Origin: CAJQQK01 sp051010015 | Lineage (GTDB): Bacteria > Pseudomonadota > Alphaproteobacteria > Rhizobiales > Hyphomicrobiaceae | DNA length: 37,630 nt | Assembly (NCBI GenBank): GCA_051010015.1 | Contig: JBPCVZ010000336.1 | Coordinates: 1 to 37,630, forward strand | Direction of reading: 5' to 3' | In this document: in pieces, positions 16,200 through 24,871 of the stretch | How the letters are laid out: each line of letters starts with the position of its first letter | How positions within the stretch are numbered: the stretch's first letter is position 1 | Position numbers and translations under genes: made by a program | The notes under the pieces: generated by a model | What the model was told of the DNA's origin: nothing | What the model saw: only the letters and a program-made list of their open reading frames with translations | Database searches by the model: none

Positions 16200-17138
16200 A
16201 TGACCATTCGTGTCGGATACTTGTTGCCAACCCGCGAAGGTGTGATGGAAGGGCGGCATGAAGCCGTGCCTGTCGTTAATCTGGCGGAGCGTGCCGAGCA
16301 GGCGGGACTTGATTCGGTGTGGCTCGGCGATTCATTGACTGCGAAGCCGCGCCACGACCCGATCACGATGATGGCGGCAATAGCCGGGCGCACGAAGCGG
16401 GTGCAGATGGGGACGGCCGTTTTGCTGCCCTTGCTGCGCAATCCAGTGGTGCTGGCGCAGCAATTGGCAACGCTCGATCAGATCAGCGAAGGACGTTCAA
16501 TCATCGGCATCGGGATTGGCAATGACCTGCCAACGATCCGTGCCGAGCTCGTGTCGGCCGGTGTACCGTTCGAAAAGCGTGTCGGCCGGCTGATCGAGAT
16601 GTTCAAGCTATGCAAGGAGCTTTGGCGTGGAGAGCCGGTGACGTGGGACGGACGCTGGACGTTGCGTGAGCAGACCCTGGCGCCGGCGCCGCATACACCG
16701 GGCGGGCCGCCGTTGTGGGCGGCGGGCAGCGTGCCGGCGTCGCTGAAGCGTTGCGGGCGATATTATGATGGGTACTTCCCGTCCGGGCCAAGCGACGCGG
16801 CGGTCTTTGCCGAGCGGTTTAGCGCCGTCAAGGCACATGCAACAGAGGCGGGCCGACCGGATGACGCGATCACCGGCGCGGCGTACCTGACATTGGCGAT
16901 CGACGATGATGCGATGAAGGCCGATGCCCGGCTCAATGCGTACCTAGAGTCGTACTATAATCAGCCAGCCGAGAAATTGCGCCGCTATCAAGGATGTTTT
17001 ACCGGCACGAAGGCCGCTGCGATCGAGTGGCTTCAGGGCTTTGCCGAGGTTGGTGCGACGCATTTTTGCGTCCGGATCGTTGGCAACCATGAAGCCAATA
17101 TCGAGATCGCGGCGGAGATGCGAGAAGCGCTTCAATAG
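16200..17138 (+). CDS. LLM-class oxidoreductase, divergent from the F420 operon
   Basis: A 312-residue luciferase-like TIM barrel. It starts TIRVGYLLPTREG, has VWLGDSLTAKPRHDPITMMAAIAGRT, the family motif DQISEGRSIIGIGIGND near residue 98, and PPLWAAGSVPASLKRCGRYYDGYFP near residue 175. GAGGGA precedes the ATG by six bases. It is transcribed away from fgd across a 219-base shared upstream region, an arrangement that often means shared control. The cofactor is probably F420 from its setting, though FMN is possible. Substrate unknown. Confidence 0.83.
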   Translation: MTIRVGYLLPTREGVMEGRHEAVPVVNLAERAEQAGLDSVWLGDSLTAKPRHDPITMMAAIAGRTKRVQMGTAVLLPLLRNPVVLAQQLATLDQISEGRSIIGIGIGNDLPTIRAELVSAGVPFEKRVGRLIEMFKLCKELWRGEPVTWDGRWTLREQTLAPAPHTPGGPPLWAAGSVPASLKRCGRYYDGYFPSGPSDAAVFAERFSAVKAHATEAGRPDDAITGAAYLTLAIDDDAMKADARLNAYLESYYNQPAEKLRRYQGCFTGTKAAAIEWLQGFAEVGATHFCVRIVGNHEANIEIAAEMREALQ

Positions 17139-17159
17139 ACCTGACAAGGCCGGCCCGAC

Positions 17160-18185
17160 CTACTCGCAGGCCGCAATCCGGCGACGAACCTCCGGCAGCA
17201 CCTCGGTGCCGATGAGCTCGAGACTGGCAAGAATGTCGGCCTGGGGCATGCCGGGCCAGCTGACGCGCATGGCGAGATGGGTAATGCCGATGCGATGCTG
17301 GTCCATCAGCGCCTCGATGACCTGTTCGGGCGTGCCGATGCCGAACCGATTCCTGGCGAGTTTCCGTAACTGTTCTTCTGGGGCATCGCCTTTGTCGAGT
17401 TTGAGACCGGGTAGGCCCCAGGCCATGTAGGATGCGTATTTCTCGAGCAGGAACGGGGCGGTGCGCCTGAGCGCGGTTTCCTCGTCCTTGGCACAGGCGG
17501 CCTCGTAGAGACGGACGAAATGCCGGCTTGGCGGCATGCCGGCGGCGGCACGGGAAACGTTGAATTTTTCGACGTGATCAGAGATTTCGTCAATACGGGG
17601 CGTTGGCACGATGGCCCAGCCATCGGCGATCTTGGCAGCGCGCTCGACAGCGGCATCGACCTGGGCTGCAATCAGGATCGGTGGGTGGGGGTTGTGCAGC
17701 GGCTGCGGTCGGATCGTCATGTTCTCGAACTGCCAGTGTCGGCCGTTATGCGTGACGCTATCTTCTGTCCACAGCCTACGGATGATCTCGATGCCTTCGA
17801 CCATACGGCTGACGCGCTGTTTCATGGGTACGCCGAACATCGCAAATTCCTCCGGACGGTAGCCGAGGCCGACGCCGAGCTGGAATTTGCCGCCGGAAAT
17901 GACATCGAGAAATGCGGTAATTTCAGCGATTTCCATCGGATTGTGCATCGGCAAGAGCACGATGTTGGTGCCGAGTTCCAGGCCTTCGGCATCGGCGGCG
18001 AGCCTTTGCAGGAACGGCAGCAGCGGGAAGTAATGGTAGTCGTCCGTGATGTGATGCTCGCCGCCCCAAATGCTGTCGAAGCCGAGTTCGCGAATGAGCC
18101 GGACCTGCTCGACGGTCTCAGAAAAGAGCCGTGCCGGATCGTCACGCTGGGAATGCTGGGCGTTGAGCTGAATGCCGAGTTTCAT
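17160..18185 (-). CDS. LLM-class flavin- or F420-dependent oxidoreductase
   Basis: A 341-residue luciferase-like protein. It opens with KLGIQLNAQHSQRDD and has WGGEHHITDDYHYFP, in which the EHH motif is more typical of FMN-type LLM monooxygenases. The motif DVISGGKFQLGVGLGYRPEEF is near residue 105 and PHPPILIAAQVDAAVERA near 170. It is last in a four-gene minus-strand set after the TfdA-like, CaiB-like and 3-hydroxyisobutyrate-dehydrogenase-like genes, with 25 bases between it and the TfdA-like stop. It probably acts on the same catabolic substrate. Cofactor uncertain. Confidence 0.82.
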   Translation of the reverse strand: MKLGIQLNAQHSQRDDPARLFSETVEQVRLIRELGFDSIWGGEHHITDDYHYFPLLPFLQRLAADAEGLELGTNIVLLPMHNPMEIAEITAFLDVISGGKFQLGVGLGYRPEEFAMFGVPMKQRVSRMVEGIEIIRRLWTEDSVTHNGRHWQFENMTIRPQPLHNPHPPILIAAQVDAAVERAAKIADGWAIVPTPRIDEISDHVEKFNVSRAAAGMPPSRHFVRLYEAACAKDEETALRRTAPFLLEKYASYMAWGLPGLKLDKGDAPEEQLRKLARNRFGIGTPEQVIEALMDQHRIGITHLAMRVSWPGMPQADILASLELIGTEVLPEVRRRIAACE

Positions 18186-18210
18186 GATCGCTCCTATTCA
18201 TGCGAGCGGT

Positions 18211-19005
18211 TTAGACGGCCCCGGCGAGTTCGGGGTTGTTCTTGGCAGTGGTCAGATCCTGGGTGGTGACGCGGCGCAGGTCGCGCTTGTTGTTGATATC
18301 GTCGTAGCGACGGCCGCGATGCAGCGTGCAGCGGTTATCCCAGATCACGAGATCGCCAGGCCGCCAGGTGTGACTGTGCACGAAGCGCCGCTCGGTGGCA
18401 TGTTCCATCAATTCGCGCAGCAGCAGCTTCCCATCCGGAACCGGCATGTCGATGATATGCGATGCGTGCGAGCCGAGATACAGTGTCTTGCGCTTTGAGC
18501 CGGGATGCGCGCGCACGATCGGGTGGCGCACTTCCGGCACCAGGGCGCGCTCGGCTTCGGTATAGCCGGTGTATCCGAGCAGTCCGCGCGAGTGCAGAAT
18601 CGAATGCTCGGCAGCCATGCCATCGATCATCGCTTTCAGCTCGTCGTCCAATTCATCGTAGGCGGCGCGCAGATCGGCAAACTCGGTGTTGCCGCCCTCG
18701 GGTGGCACGACAACGCCATAAAGCATCGACAACTCGCCGGCGATCGGCCGGAACGAAGCGTCGGAGTGCCACAGCTGGTTTGCGAGACCGTCGAGGCGGC
18801 GATGGTCGTCAACCTTGCGCAGTTCGCCCTTCTCGTCGAGATTCGAGATGTCGGCGAGCACACCGTGTTTCAGTCGATCTCCGGACCGGTGGTTGCGGGG
18901 TGGCGCGATCGAACCGAAACGCCTGCCGGTCTCGAGCAGGCTATCGTCGTCGAAGTGCTGATCGCGGAAGACAAGGACGGCATACTGGTTGATCGCGTCG
19001 TGCAA
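18211..19005 (-). CDS. TfdA-like 2-oxoglutarate dioxygenase, start problematic
   Basis: A 264-residue reading from a TTG, similar along its length to the 2,4-D dioxygenase TfdA as I recall it: NQLWHSDASF (iron-binding H-S-D), GGNTEFADLRAAYDEL, HPIVRAHPGSKRKTLYLGSHASHI, and WDNRCTLHRGRRYD with the distal His. The open frame continues upstream of the TTG to about 19098 and there encodes QLHPLFAAQVEGLEL, which matches the TfdA N-terminus, so the real protein is probably about 30 residues longer. No ATG, GTG or TTG lies in that extension. CTG at 19080 or an out-of-frame ATG at 19108 are the options. It follows the CaiB-like gene. Substrate unknown. Confidence 0.85.
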   Translation of the reverse strand: MHDAINQYAVLVFRDQHFDDDSLLETGRRFGSIAPPRNHRSGDRLKHGVLADISNLDEKGELRKVDDHRRLDGLANQLWHSDASFRPIAGELSMLYGVVVPPEGGNTEFADLRAAYDELDDELKAMIDGMAAEHSILHSRGLLGYTGYTEAERALVPEVRHPIVRAHPGSKRKTLYLGSHASHIIDMPVPDGKLLLRELMEHATERRFVHSHTWRPGDLVIWDNRCTLHRGRRYDDINNKRDLRRVTTQDLTTAKNNPELAGAV

Positions 19006-19130
19006 TTCGGCGACCTGTGCGTCGCTGAGTTCCGGCGAGAGTTCGAGGCCTTCGACTTGGGCGGCGAATAGTGGATGCAGCTGCTTGATTGTTAGAGGTA
19101 GGGGCCATTCTCCCTGGTCAGGTACGATGT

Positions 19131-20522
19131 TTATTGCGGATAGGGAATCGGCGGCAGATTGGCGGCAGGCGTCTTCGAAAGATGGATGGGATGGGTGATG
19201 ACGTCCAACCGTCCATAGTCGGTCTTGGGCAGGGTGGTGAAAAGATCGGCGATGTCAGCGCTTGTCGGTGCCTCGACCGCGAAGCCGTTGTCGATGCGGC
19301 CGAGCGATTGCAACCAGCGGCCGGTGCGCGCGAGGGCGACGCGGACCCGCCAGCTGCCGCCTTCGGTGGCGCGCTTATAGAGGCCGGCCATGGCGCCAAG
19401 CGCCATCAGATAGCCGGATGCGAAGTCGAGCGCCTGACAGGGCAGTGGTTTCGGCCCGTCGAAGCCGGCGACCTGGGCTTCGCCGTGGTTGATGCCGCTC
19501 GCCGTCTGGACAAGGGAATCGAAGCCACGGCGATGTGACCAAGGGCCCTCGTGTCCCCAGGCCGAGATCGAGACGGAGACGATTCCCGGGCGCAGTTCGG
19601 CAAGGCGTTCCGGCGAGAAGCCGTTGGCGTCCATGGCGCCTGGGCGGTAGCCTTGGACGAAGACATCGGCGTCGCGGACCCGTGCTTCGAGGTCGGCACG
19701 GCCTTGCGGGTTCTTGAGGTCAATGAAGGCAGAGCGTTTGCCGCGCCCGCCGTCAATCTCGAGCATCAGGGGATCGCGCGCCAATCGTGCGGCCGAGACG
19801 CGCAGGACATCGGCGCCGTGGGCCGCCAGGGTTCTGCCGCAGACCGGGCCAGCGATGACGCGCGTGAGATCCAGGACATTGATGCCAGAGAGCGGCTGGC
19901 CCCCGCCGGCAGGCAGCGGCTCCGGGGCGGCGTCGCCGATGCGCTCGATGTCGAACAGTGGCAGGTTCTCGAGCGCCTTTGCCTGGCCGTGGTTGGCCCA
20001 CTCCTCGGCCGAACGCATCATGAAGACGACGAGGCCTTTCTCGCCGCAGGCGTCTTCGAAGTCCTGCGCCGTCCAGTTTTGCAGGGTCTTTTCGACAGCC
20101 TCGCGATTGCAATCGCATTTGAGGACGTCGAGGACACCGGCCTCATGATGCGGATAGTTGGCGTGGATGCGTACCCAACGTCCGTCACCGCATTGATAGA
20201 GGCCGGCGATCGGCCCCCAGAGGCGTTTTTCGGCATCGCCGTTGATAACCAGGTGGTGCTCGCTTAGGAATTCTGTTTCGGCGTGACGCGAATTGACGCG
20301 GACGGTCTGCGCTTCGCCGCCGGAACGCAATCGCCAAAGTTCGGACGCCGCCAGCCCGGCGGCTGCGACCGTGGCGGTGGCGATCGCCGCGACATGGTAC
20401 GACGACGGCAGGGTCGGGGGCACGATTTCGAGTTGCGCGTTGGCCAGGGCATCGACCGGCAACTCGGTAAGGCCCCAGACGTGGGCGAGTTGATCGTGCG
20501 TGACCTTGGCTGTATCGGTCAT
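19131..20522 (-). CDS. CaiB/BaiF-type (class III) CoA transferase, extended N-terminus
   Basis: A 463-residue protein. The usual N-terminal CaiB/BaiF segment, here PLSGINVLDLTRVIAGPVCGRTLAAHGADV, appears only near residue 205, followed by DLKNPQGRADLEARVRDADVFVQGYRPGAM and VSISAWGHEGPW. The first 200 residues resemble a C-terminal CaiB region (LYQCGDGRWVRIHANYPHHEAGVLDVLKC), so the order looks permuted or like a partial tandem. Such enzymes move CoA between carboxylic acids. AAGGAGG precedes ATG 20522 by seven bases, and the start overlaps the upstream dehydrogenase stop by 4 bases. Together with the dehydrogenase and dioxygenase it suggests a carboxylic-acid degradation operon. Confidence 0.85.
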   Translation of the reverse strand: MTDTAKVTHDQLAHVWGLTELPVDALANAQLEIVPPTLPSSYHVAAIATATVAAAGLAASELWRLRSGGEAQTVRVNSRHAETEFLSEHHLVINGDAEKRLWGPIAGLYQCGDGRWVRIHANYPHHEAGVLDVLKCDCNREAVEKTLQNWTAQDFEDACGEKGLVVFMMRSAEEWANHGQAKALENLPLFDIERIGDAAPEPLPAGGGQPLSGINVLDLTRVIAGPVCGRTLAAHGADVLRVSAARLARDPLMLEIDGGRGKRSAFIDLKNPQGRADLEARVRDADVFVQGYRPGAMDANGFSPERLAELRPGIVSVSISAWGHEGPWSHRRGFDSLVQTASGINHGEAQVAGFDGPKPLPCQALDFASGYLMALGAMAGLYKRATEGGSWRVRVALARTGRWLQSLGRIDNGFAVEAPTSADIADLFTTLPKTDYGRLDVITHPIHLSKTPAANLPPIPYPQ

Positions 20523-21427
20523 TCGTCGTCCTCCTTGCCGACGGTGACGCCGGTCCAATGCTCGTTGTACTTGATCAGCGCGACGCTGGCTTCGTCACCG
20601 CTGCCCTGACTGACAGCGAAGGCCAGGATCTGTTTGACGGAATTGCCGAGCCACATCGGTACGTCCATGGCCTCGGCTTCCGACATGCACAGCTTGACGT
20701 CTTTGTAGAGCAGGCGCTGCTTCATGCTCTTGTCAAAACGGCGGTTGAGGATCGATCTGGGCACCTTGTTCATCGTCGAGTCGTTGCGCCCACTACTCGC
20801 ATTGAAGACGTCGACCATGACGGCAGGATCGAGACCGGCCTTTACGCCCATCACCAGCGCTTCGGCGGTGGCGATATTGGCTGTAGCCGAGAGATAGTTG
20901 TTGGTGAGCTTCATGGTCTGGCCGAGACCAGGCGCATCGCCGAGATAGAACAGGTTCTTGCCGATCGTTTCGAAGGCCGGAACCATTTCGTCGTAGAGCG
21001 CCTTGGGACCGGAAACCATCAACGCCAACGTACCGGCCTCGGCACCGCGCGAACCGCCGCTGACCGGGCTGTCGAGGCAGGCGATGTCGGCTGCGGTCAA
21101 TGCGGCGGCGACCTCCTTGGCCATGACGGCGCCGGTGGTCGAAAGATCGATGTAGTTGCGCACCTGGCCGCCTTGAATGATGCCGTCGGGGCCGAGCGCC
21201 ACGTCGCGTACGACATCGGGCGTTGGCAGACTGACGATGATTGTATCGACGGCATCGGCGACGGCCTTCGGGCTTGCTGCGATTGTGGCGCCGCGTTCGC
21301 CGAGTGGTGTGGTCGCTTCATCTCGGACGTCGTAGACAACGAGCGGGAACCCGGCGTCGAGCAGGCGGCCGGACATTGGTCTGCCCATGTCTCCAATGCC
21401 GATGAAGCCGAGCTTTGGTTTCGTCAT
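20519..21427 (-). CDS. 3-hydroxyisobutyrate dehydrogenase-family oxidoreductase
   Basis: A 302-residue beta-hydroxyacid dehydrogenase. The NAD(P) fold GFIGIGDMGRPMS is at residues 7-19, the substrate-binding DSPVSGGSRGAEAGTL at 119-134 and the catalytic K173 in GQTMKLTNNYL. The family includes 3-hydroxyisobutyrate dehydrogenase and tartronate semialdehyde reductase; the residues do not settle which. GAGGA precedes the ATG. It is first in the minus-strand operon with the CoA transferase, TfdA-like dioxygenase and LLM protein. A longer upstream open frame over the divergent 233-base region is not credible as coding. Confidence 0.87.
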   Translation of the reverse strand: MTKPKLGFIGIGDMGRPMSGRLLDAGFPLVVYDVRDEATTPLGERGATIAASPKAVADAVDTIIVSLPTPDVVRDVALGPDGIIQGGQVRNYIDLSTTGAVMAKEVAAALTAADIACLDSPVSGGSRGAEAGTLALMVSGPKALYDEMVPAFETIGKNLFYLGDAPGLGQTMKLTNNYLSATANIATAEALVMGVKAGLDPAVMVDVFNASSGRNDSTMNKVPRSILNRRFDKSMKQRLLYKDVKLCMSEAEAMDVPMWLGNSVKQILAFAVSQGSGDEASVALIKYNEHWTGVTVGKEDDE

Positions 21428-21660
21428 GGCGGTGCATCCTCGTTGCGGCCTGGTGGCGGTCGGGTGCCCAAATTCAAGGCAGTCGGCAGTTTTTCTGCGG
21501 TTGTAGCATTTCGGCGCAAGCCGGTGTGCCATATGGCGGATGAATTGCCCTGCTGATCGATCCGCGGATATCATTTTGAGGTCGGCAAAGCCGGTTCGCC
21601 AACACGCGTGAAGCGGATTATGCTTGGTGGGAGACAACGTATCGACGAAAGGGTTCAGCC

Positions 21661-22713
21661 ATGGCAGATCAGTCCTATCTTTTTGCTGGCGTTGCCGGTT
21701 ATGTCGGCCGGCCCGACGCGGAAGGTGACGTCGGCGTTTATCGGCGGGCGCTTGCCAATGGCGACTGGCAGCACGTTCTGCCGGAGTTAGAGACCTTCTC
21801 TGTACACGTGCACGCTGGTGATCCAAGCGTGGTGCTGGCCGGGACCGAGGATGGGGTGTGGCGCAGTACGGACCACGGCGCGACGTTTGAGCGAACGAAT
21901 TTTCCTGATGCCGGTCGACAGATTTGGAGTTTTTTGGTCGACCGTCGGGATGATAGTCGCATCTATGCCGGCGCCTCGCCGATCGCGATCTATCGCAGCG
22001 ATGACCGCGGCGCGTCGTGGCGCAAGCTGCCTGACGTCGAGGTTGCCGAACACTGCAAGGTGATCTTCGATGCGCGTGTGATGCGCATGGTGCAACACCC
22101 AACGCGGCCGGATGAGATCTATGCCGCGCTGGAGGTCAACGGCGTGATCCGCACGACCGATGGCGGTGAGACGTGGGAGGATTGCAGTGCGCACCTGATC
22201 GAGCTGTCGGAACAGGAGCATCTCAAGAGCAAGATCGTCTCGGATACGTTTGCCGAGGGTATGCTGGATGTGCACGCGATCACGATCTGTCCGGACAAAC
22301 CGGATGACGTTATTCTCGCGCTGCGCATGGGGCTGTTCCGGTCGGCCGATCAAGGCAAGACCTGGCAGGACATGGAAATGAGCCGCTTTTCGCCGACGAC
22401 GTATGGACGTGATGTCAAGGTCTCACCGCAGGAATCGAAGACGCTCTATTCGGCCTTGAGTGTTGCGGCTGCGAGCGAGGATGGCGGTGTTTACCGTAGT
22501 ACCGATGCGGGGGAGAGTTGGAGCCGCTTCGACAAAGTCCAGGTGCATGGCACGATCATGTCGATCGCGCTGCATCCGCAAGATGCCGATCAGGTCTACA
22601 TCGGCGCGCGATACAAGGGTGAGATTTTTGGCACGGCTGACGGCGGCGCATCGTGGTCCGAGATGCCTTTGCCAGGGCAGGTCAAAGACATCTATTCGCT
22701 GAGTTGCGGTTGA
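21661..22713 (+). CDS. Asp-box (BNR) beta-propeller protein, no signal peptide
   Basis: A 350-residue propeller with six recognisable Asp-box motifs: STDHGATF, SDDRGASW, TTDGGETW, SADQGKTW, STDAGESW and TADGGASW. This fold occurs in sialidases, photosystem assembly factor YCF48 and many uncharacterised secreted proteins. The N-terminus ADQSYLFAGVAGYVGRP lacks a signal peptide, so it is likely cytosolic. The sialidase catalytic arginines were not identified. AAAGGG precedes the ATG. It diverges from the dehydrogenase operon and converges with the next gene. Function unknown; a binding or sensor role is as likely as an enzyme. Confidence 0.75.
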   Translation: MADQSYLFAGVAGYVGRPDAEGDVGVYRRALANGDWQHVLPELETFSVHVHAGDPSVVLAGTEDGVWRSTDHGATFERTNFPDAGRQIWSFLVDRRDDSRIYAGASPIAIYRSDDRGASWRKLPDVEVAEHCKVIFDARVMRMVQHPTRPDEIYAALEVNGVIRTTDGGETWEDCSAHLIELSEQEHLKSKIVSDTFAEGMLDVHAITICPDKPDDVILALRMGLFRSADQGKTWQDMEMSRFSPTTYGRDVKVSPQESKTLYSALSVAAASEDGGVYRSTDAGESWSRFDKVQVHGTIMSIALHPQDADQVYIGARYKGEIFGTADGGASWSEMPLPGQVKDIYSLSCG

Positions 22714-22746
22714 GACCGCGGGAACGGCGCCACCGCTCGTCTCGGG

Positions 22747-23388
22747 CTATGCGGCTCGCCTGTAGCGATTGGTCAGAATGCGCAAACGGTCGCGGAAGTG
22801 TGGCCGAACGCGGCTGCTCCACGGCGTGTCAGCGGCTTCCTTCCAGGCATCGGAGCGGGCAACGTCCGGGGATTCCAGATGGTAGATCGCAAGGTACTTG
22901 TGGAGACCTCCACCGGCTTCGGTGGACCGGTAGCGGCGCGCGGCGAGACAGCCCGGGACGGCGCCTAGCGCCGGCAGGTGTTCTTCATCATACCAGGCAT
23001 TGAAATCGGCTTCGGCCGCTGACGTTACGTTCATTGCGTTGATGAGCAATCCGCCGGCATTGGGCGGTGCTTCGAGGTTGCCGGGCGTGAGTTGCTCGCC
23101 TTCAAAGCGCATGAGGCGATTGCACTGAGCAACGACCCGTTTGGTCCAAGGCGATGCATTGTCATAGCCGACGGCGAGATAAGCTGCTGATTTCAGGACA
23201 TCCACCGTGTCGAGGTCGTAGGTGGCACAGGCATAGTGCGGCTCGTCCGCGCCAAGCCAGCGCTCACTGGTGCCGAAACCATTGATCGCTTGGCGCTCCG
23301 GCAAATGTTCGAGATCATACCAATCGTGAAATTCGTCCGGATGGGTCGGTGAAAAGTCGAAGGCGACGGCGAGAATTCCCTTGGCCAT
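22747..23388 (-). CDS. Two-domain dimeric alpha+beta-barrel (EthD-like) protein
   Basis: A 213-residue protein made of two ferredoxin-like halves. The first has DFSPTHPDEFHDWYDLEHLPER and the second SAAEADFNAWYDEEHLPALGAVPGC; the shared WYDxEHLP motif is typical of EthD/DUF4286-type dimeric alpha+beta barrels, which often assist ring or dye degradation or act as small mono-oxygenases. GGGAGA lies upstream of ATG 23388. A similar single-domain gene lies 31 bases upstream on the same strand, so they likely form an operon. Function unknown. Confidence 0.75.
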   Translation of the reverse strand: MAKGILAVAFDFSPTHPDEFHDWYDLEHLPERQAINGFGTSERWLGADEPHYACATYDLDTVDVLKSAAYLAVGYDNASPWTKRVVAQCNRLMRFEGEQLTPGNLEAPPNAGGLLINAMNVTSAAEADFNAWYDEEHLPALGAVPGCLAARRYRSTEAGGGLHKYLAIYHLESPDVARSDAWKEAADTPWSSRVRPHFRDRLRILTNRYRRAA

Positions 23389-23419
23389 GACTTGATCTCC
23401 CTTAGCTGGCGCGCAGCCG

Positions 23420-23773
23420 TTATGTCCAAACCTTGCGCAGGATGTGGCGCCTGTTGGCGGTGAAGGGGCGCACTTCACCGGGCCAGCGGCCACGTTCACC
23501 CGCCTCAGCCCAGGCTTCGCTCAGCAGAACCTCTGGGCTTTCGAGTTCGTAGATGGCGCAGTATTTGGGCTCGTCGCCCGGATCCATGACGCGTTCTTCG
23601 CCGGCAAGCATCATGGTCAACGGCTCGCGCACTGAGCGCGTTGCGCCGAGGACCCCCGGGACAGCTGTAATGAAGGGAATGTGTTCGGTGTCATAGACCT
23701 CATTGAACAGCGCTTCCTTTTCCGAGGCGACATCCATACTGACGATGAACAGGTACTTTGCTTTGCCGGCCAT
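23420..23773 (-). CDS. Small EthD-like dimeric alpha+beta-barrel protein
   Basis: A 117-residue single-domain relative of the downstream two-domain protein. The diagnostic part is ALFNEVYDTEHIPFITAVPGVLGATR, followed by PKYCAIYELESPEVLLSEAW, both matching the C-terminal half of its neighbour in order. ATG 23773 is chosen because GGAG sits eight bases upstream; a longer open frame over the divergent Gfo/Idh/MocA gene is a shadow. Probably cytosolic; role unknown but likely shared with the neighbour. Confidence 0.72.
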   Translation of the reverse strand: MAGKAKYLFIVSMDVASEKEALFNEVYDTEHIPFITAVPGVLGATRSVREPLTMMLAGEERVMDPGDEPKYCAIYELESPEVLLSEAWAEAGERGRWPGEVRPFTANRRHILRKVWT

Positions 23774-23900
23774 CAGCACGTCTCCGATTGATTGCGCACC
23801 ATGTTGGTTGATCGTATGCCGTAACGCAACGTTGGTATATAGGATCGACAAGGACGCAGCCGGCTGATGCCACCGGGGGCAAGGCAAGGAGGACGGAAAG

Positions 23901-24863
23901 ATGGCTTTGAAAGTTGCGATGGTTGGAACAGGGCGGATAGCGGACATGAAGCTGCTGCCGGCGCTTTCCAACACGGATGATGCGGTGTTGTGGAGCGTAC
24001 TGAGCCGTGACAAGGCGCGGGCCGGTGCGGTTGCACAGCAATTCGGCGCGCAGGCAGCGAACGCGGCGCATGACAACATAGACGAGATGCTGGCTGATCC
24101 CGAACTCGAAGCAGTGATTATCGCGACGCCGGACAAGCTGCACTCGGAGCAGGCAATTGCAGCGGCGCGGGCCGGCAAGCACGTGTTCTGCGAAAAGCCG
24201 ATGACGACGTCACTGGCCGAGGCCGATGCGATGGTTGAGGCTTGCGATGCGGCGGGCGTCAAGCTCGGCGTGGCGTTTCATCTGCGCTGGCATGCGGGAC
24301 ACCGCCAGTTGCATCGGGCGGTGAGCGATGGGTTGCTCGGCGATTTGCGCCACATTCGCGTGCAGTGGAGTTCAATGGCACCGGATGCCGGCAACTGGCG
24401 TGCAGACACGGATGTTGGCAAGTGGTGGAGCCTGGCTGGCGTCGGAACCCATTGCCTCGACCAAATTCTTTGGTTCATGCGGCCAAGTTGCGGCGACGTG
24501 GTGGAGGTTAAGAGCGTCATTTCGCGTGCGGTGTGGAACGGGCCGAACGACGAGACCGCGCTAGTGACGATGCGTTTCGAGAATGGTGCGACGGCGGATT
24601 TGTGCTCATCGGTCGTGTTCGCGGCGCCGACGCAGTTTGAACTCTACGGAACCAAAGGGTATGCGCGCGGCGAGGGTTCGGTTGGGATCAGCGGTGAAGG
24701 GCGGATGTGGACCGACAAGGGCGCCTGGGAGTTTCCAATCGTCGACCCCTACCAGTTGGAGATCGAAGATTTTGCGGCGGCCGTGAATGAGAATCGTGCG
24801 CCGGAAGTCGACGGCGTGATGGGGAGACGCAACACCGAGATTCTGTTGCAAGCGACGGGGTAA
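23901..24863 (+). CDS. Gfo/Idh/MocA-family NAD(P)-dependent oxidoreductase
   Basis: A 320-residue dehydrogenase with an N-terminal Rossmann fold (KVAMVGTGRIADMKLLPAL), the family's catalytic E98-K99-P100 in HVFCEKPMTTSLAEA, and GVGTHCLDQILWF near residue 185, whose His is the usual proton-relay position. The family oxidises sugars, inositols or related polyols, or acts on biliverdin and dihydrodiols. AAGGAGG and GGAAAG precede the ATG. It diverges from the EthD-like pair and converges with the GST gene nine bases away. Substrate unknown. Confidence 0.87.
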   Translation: MALKVAMVGTGRIADMKLLPALSNTDDAVLWSVLSRDKARAGAVAQQFGAQAANAAHDNIDEMLADPELEAVIIATPDKLHSEQAIAAARAGKHVFCEKPMTTSLAEADAMVEACDAAGVKLGVAFHLRWHAGHRQLHRAVSDGLLGDLRHIRVQWSSMAPDAGNWRADTDVGKWWSLAGVGTHCLDQILWFMRPSCGDVVEVKSVISRAVWNGPNDETALVTMRFENGATADLCSSVVFAAPTQFELYGTKGYARGEGSVGISGEGRMWTDKGAWEFPIVDPYQLEIEDFAAAVNENRAPEVDGVMGRRNTEILLQATG

Positions 24864-24871
24864 AAGGCACA

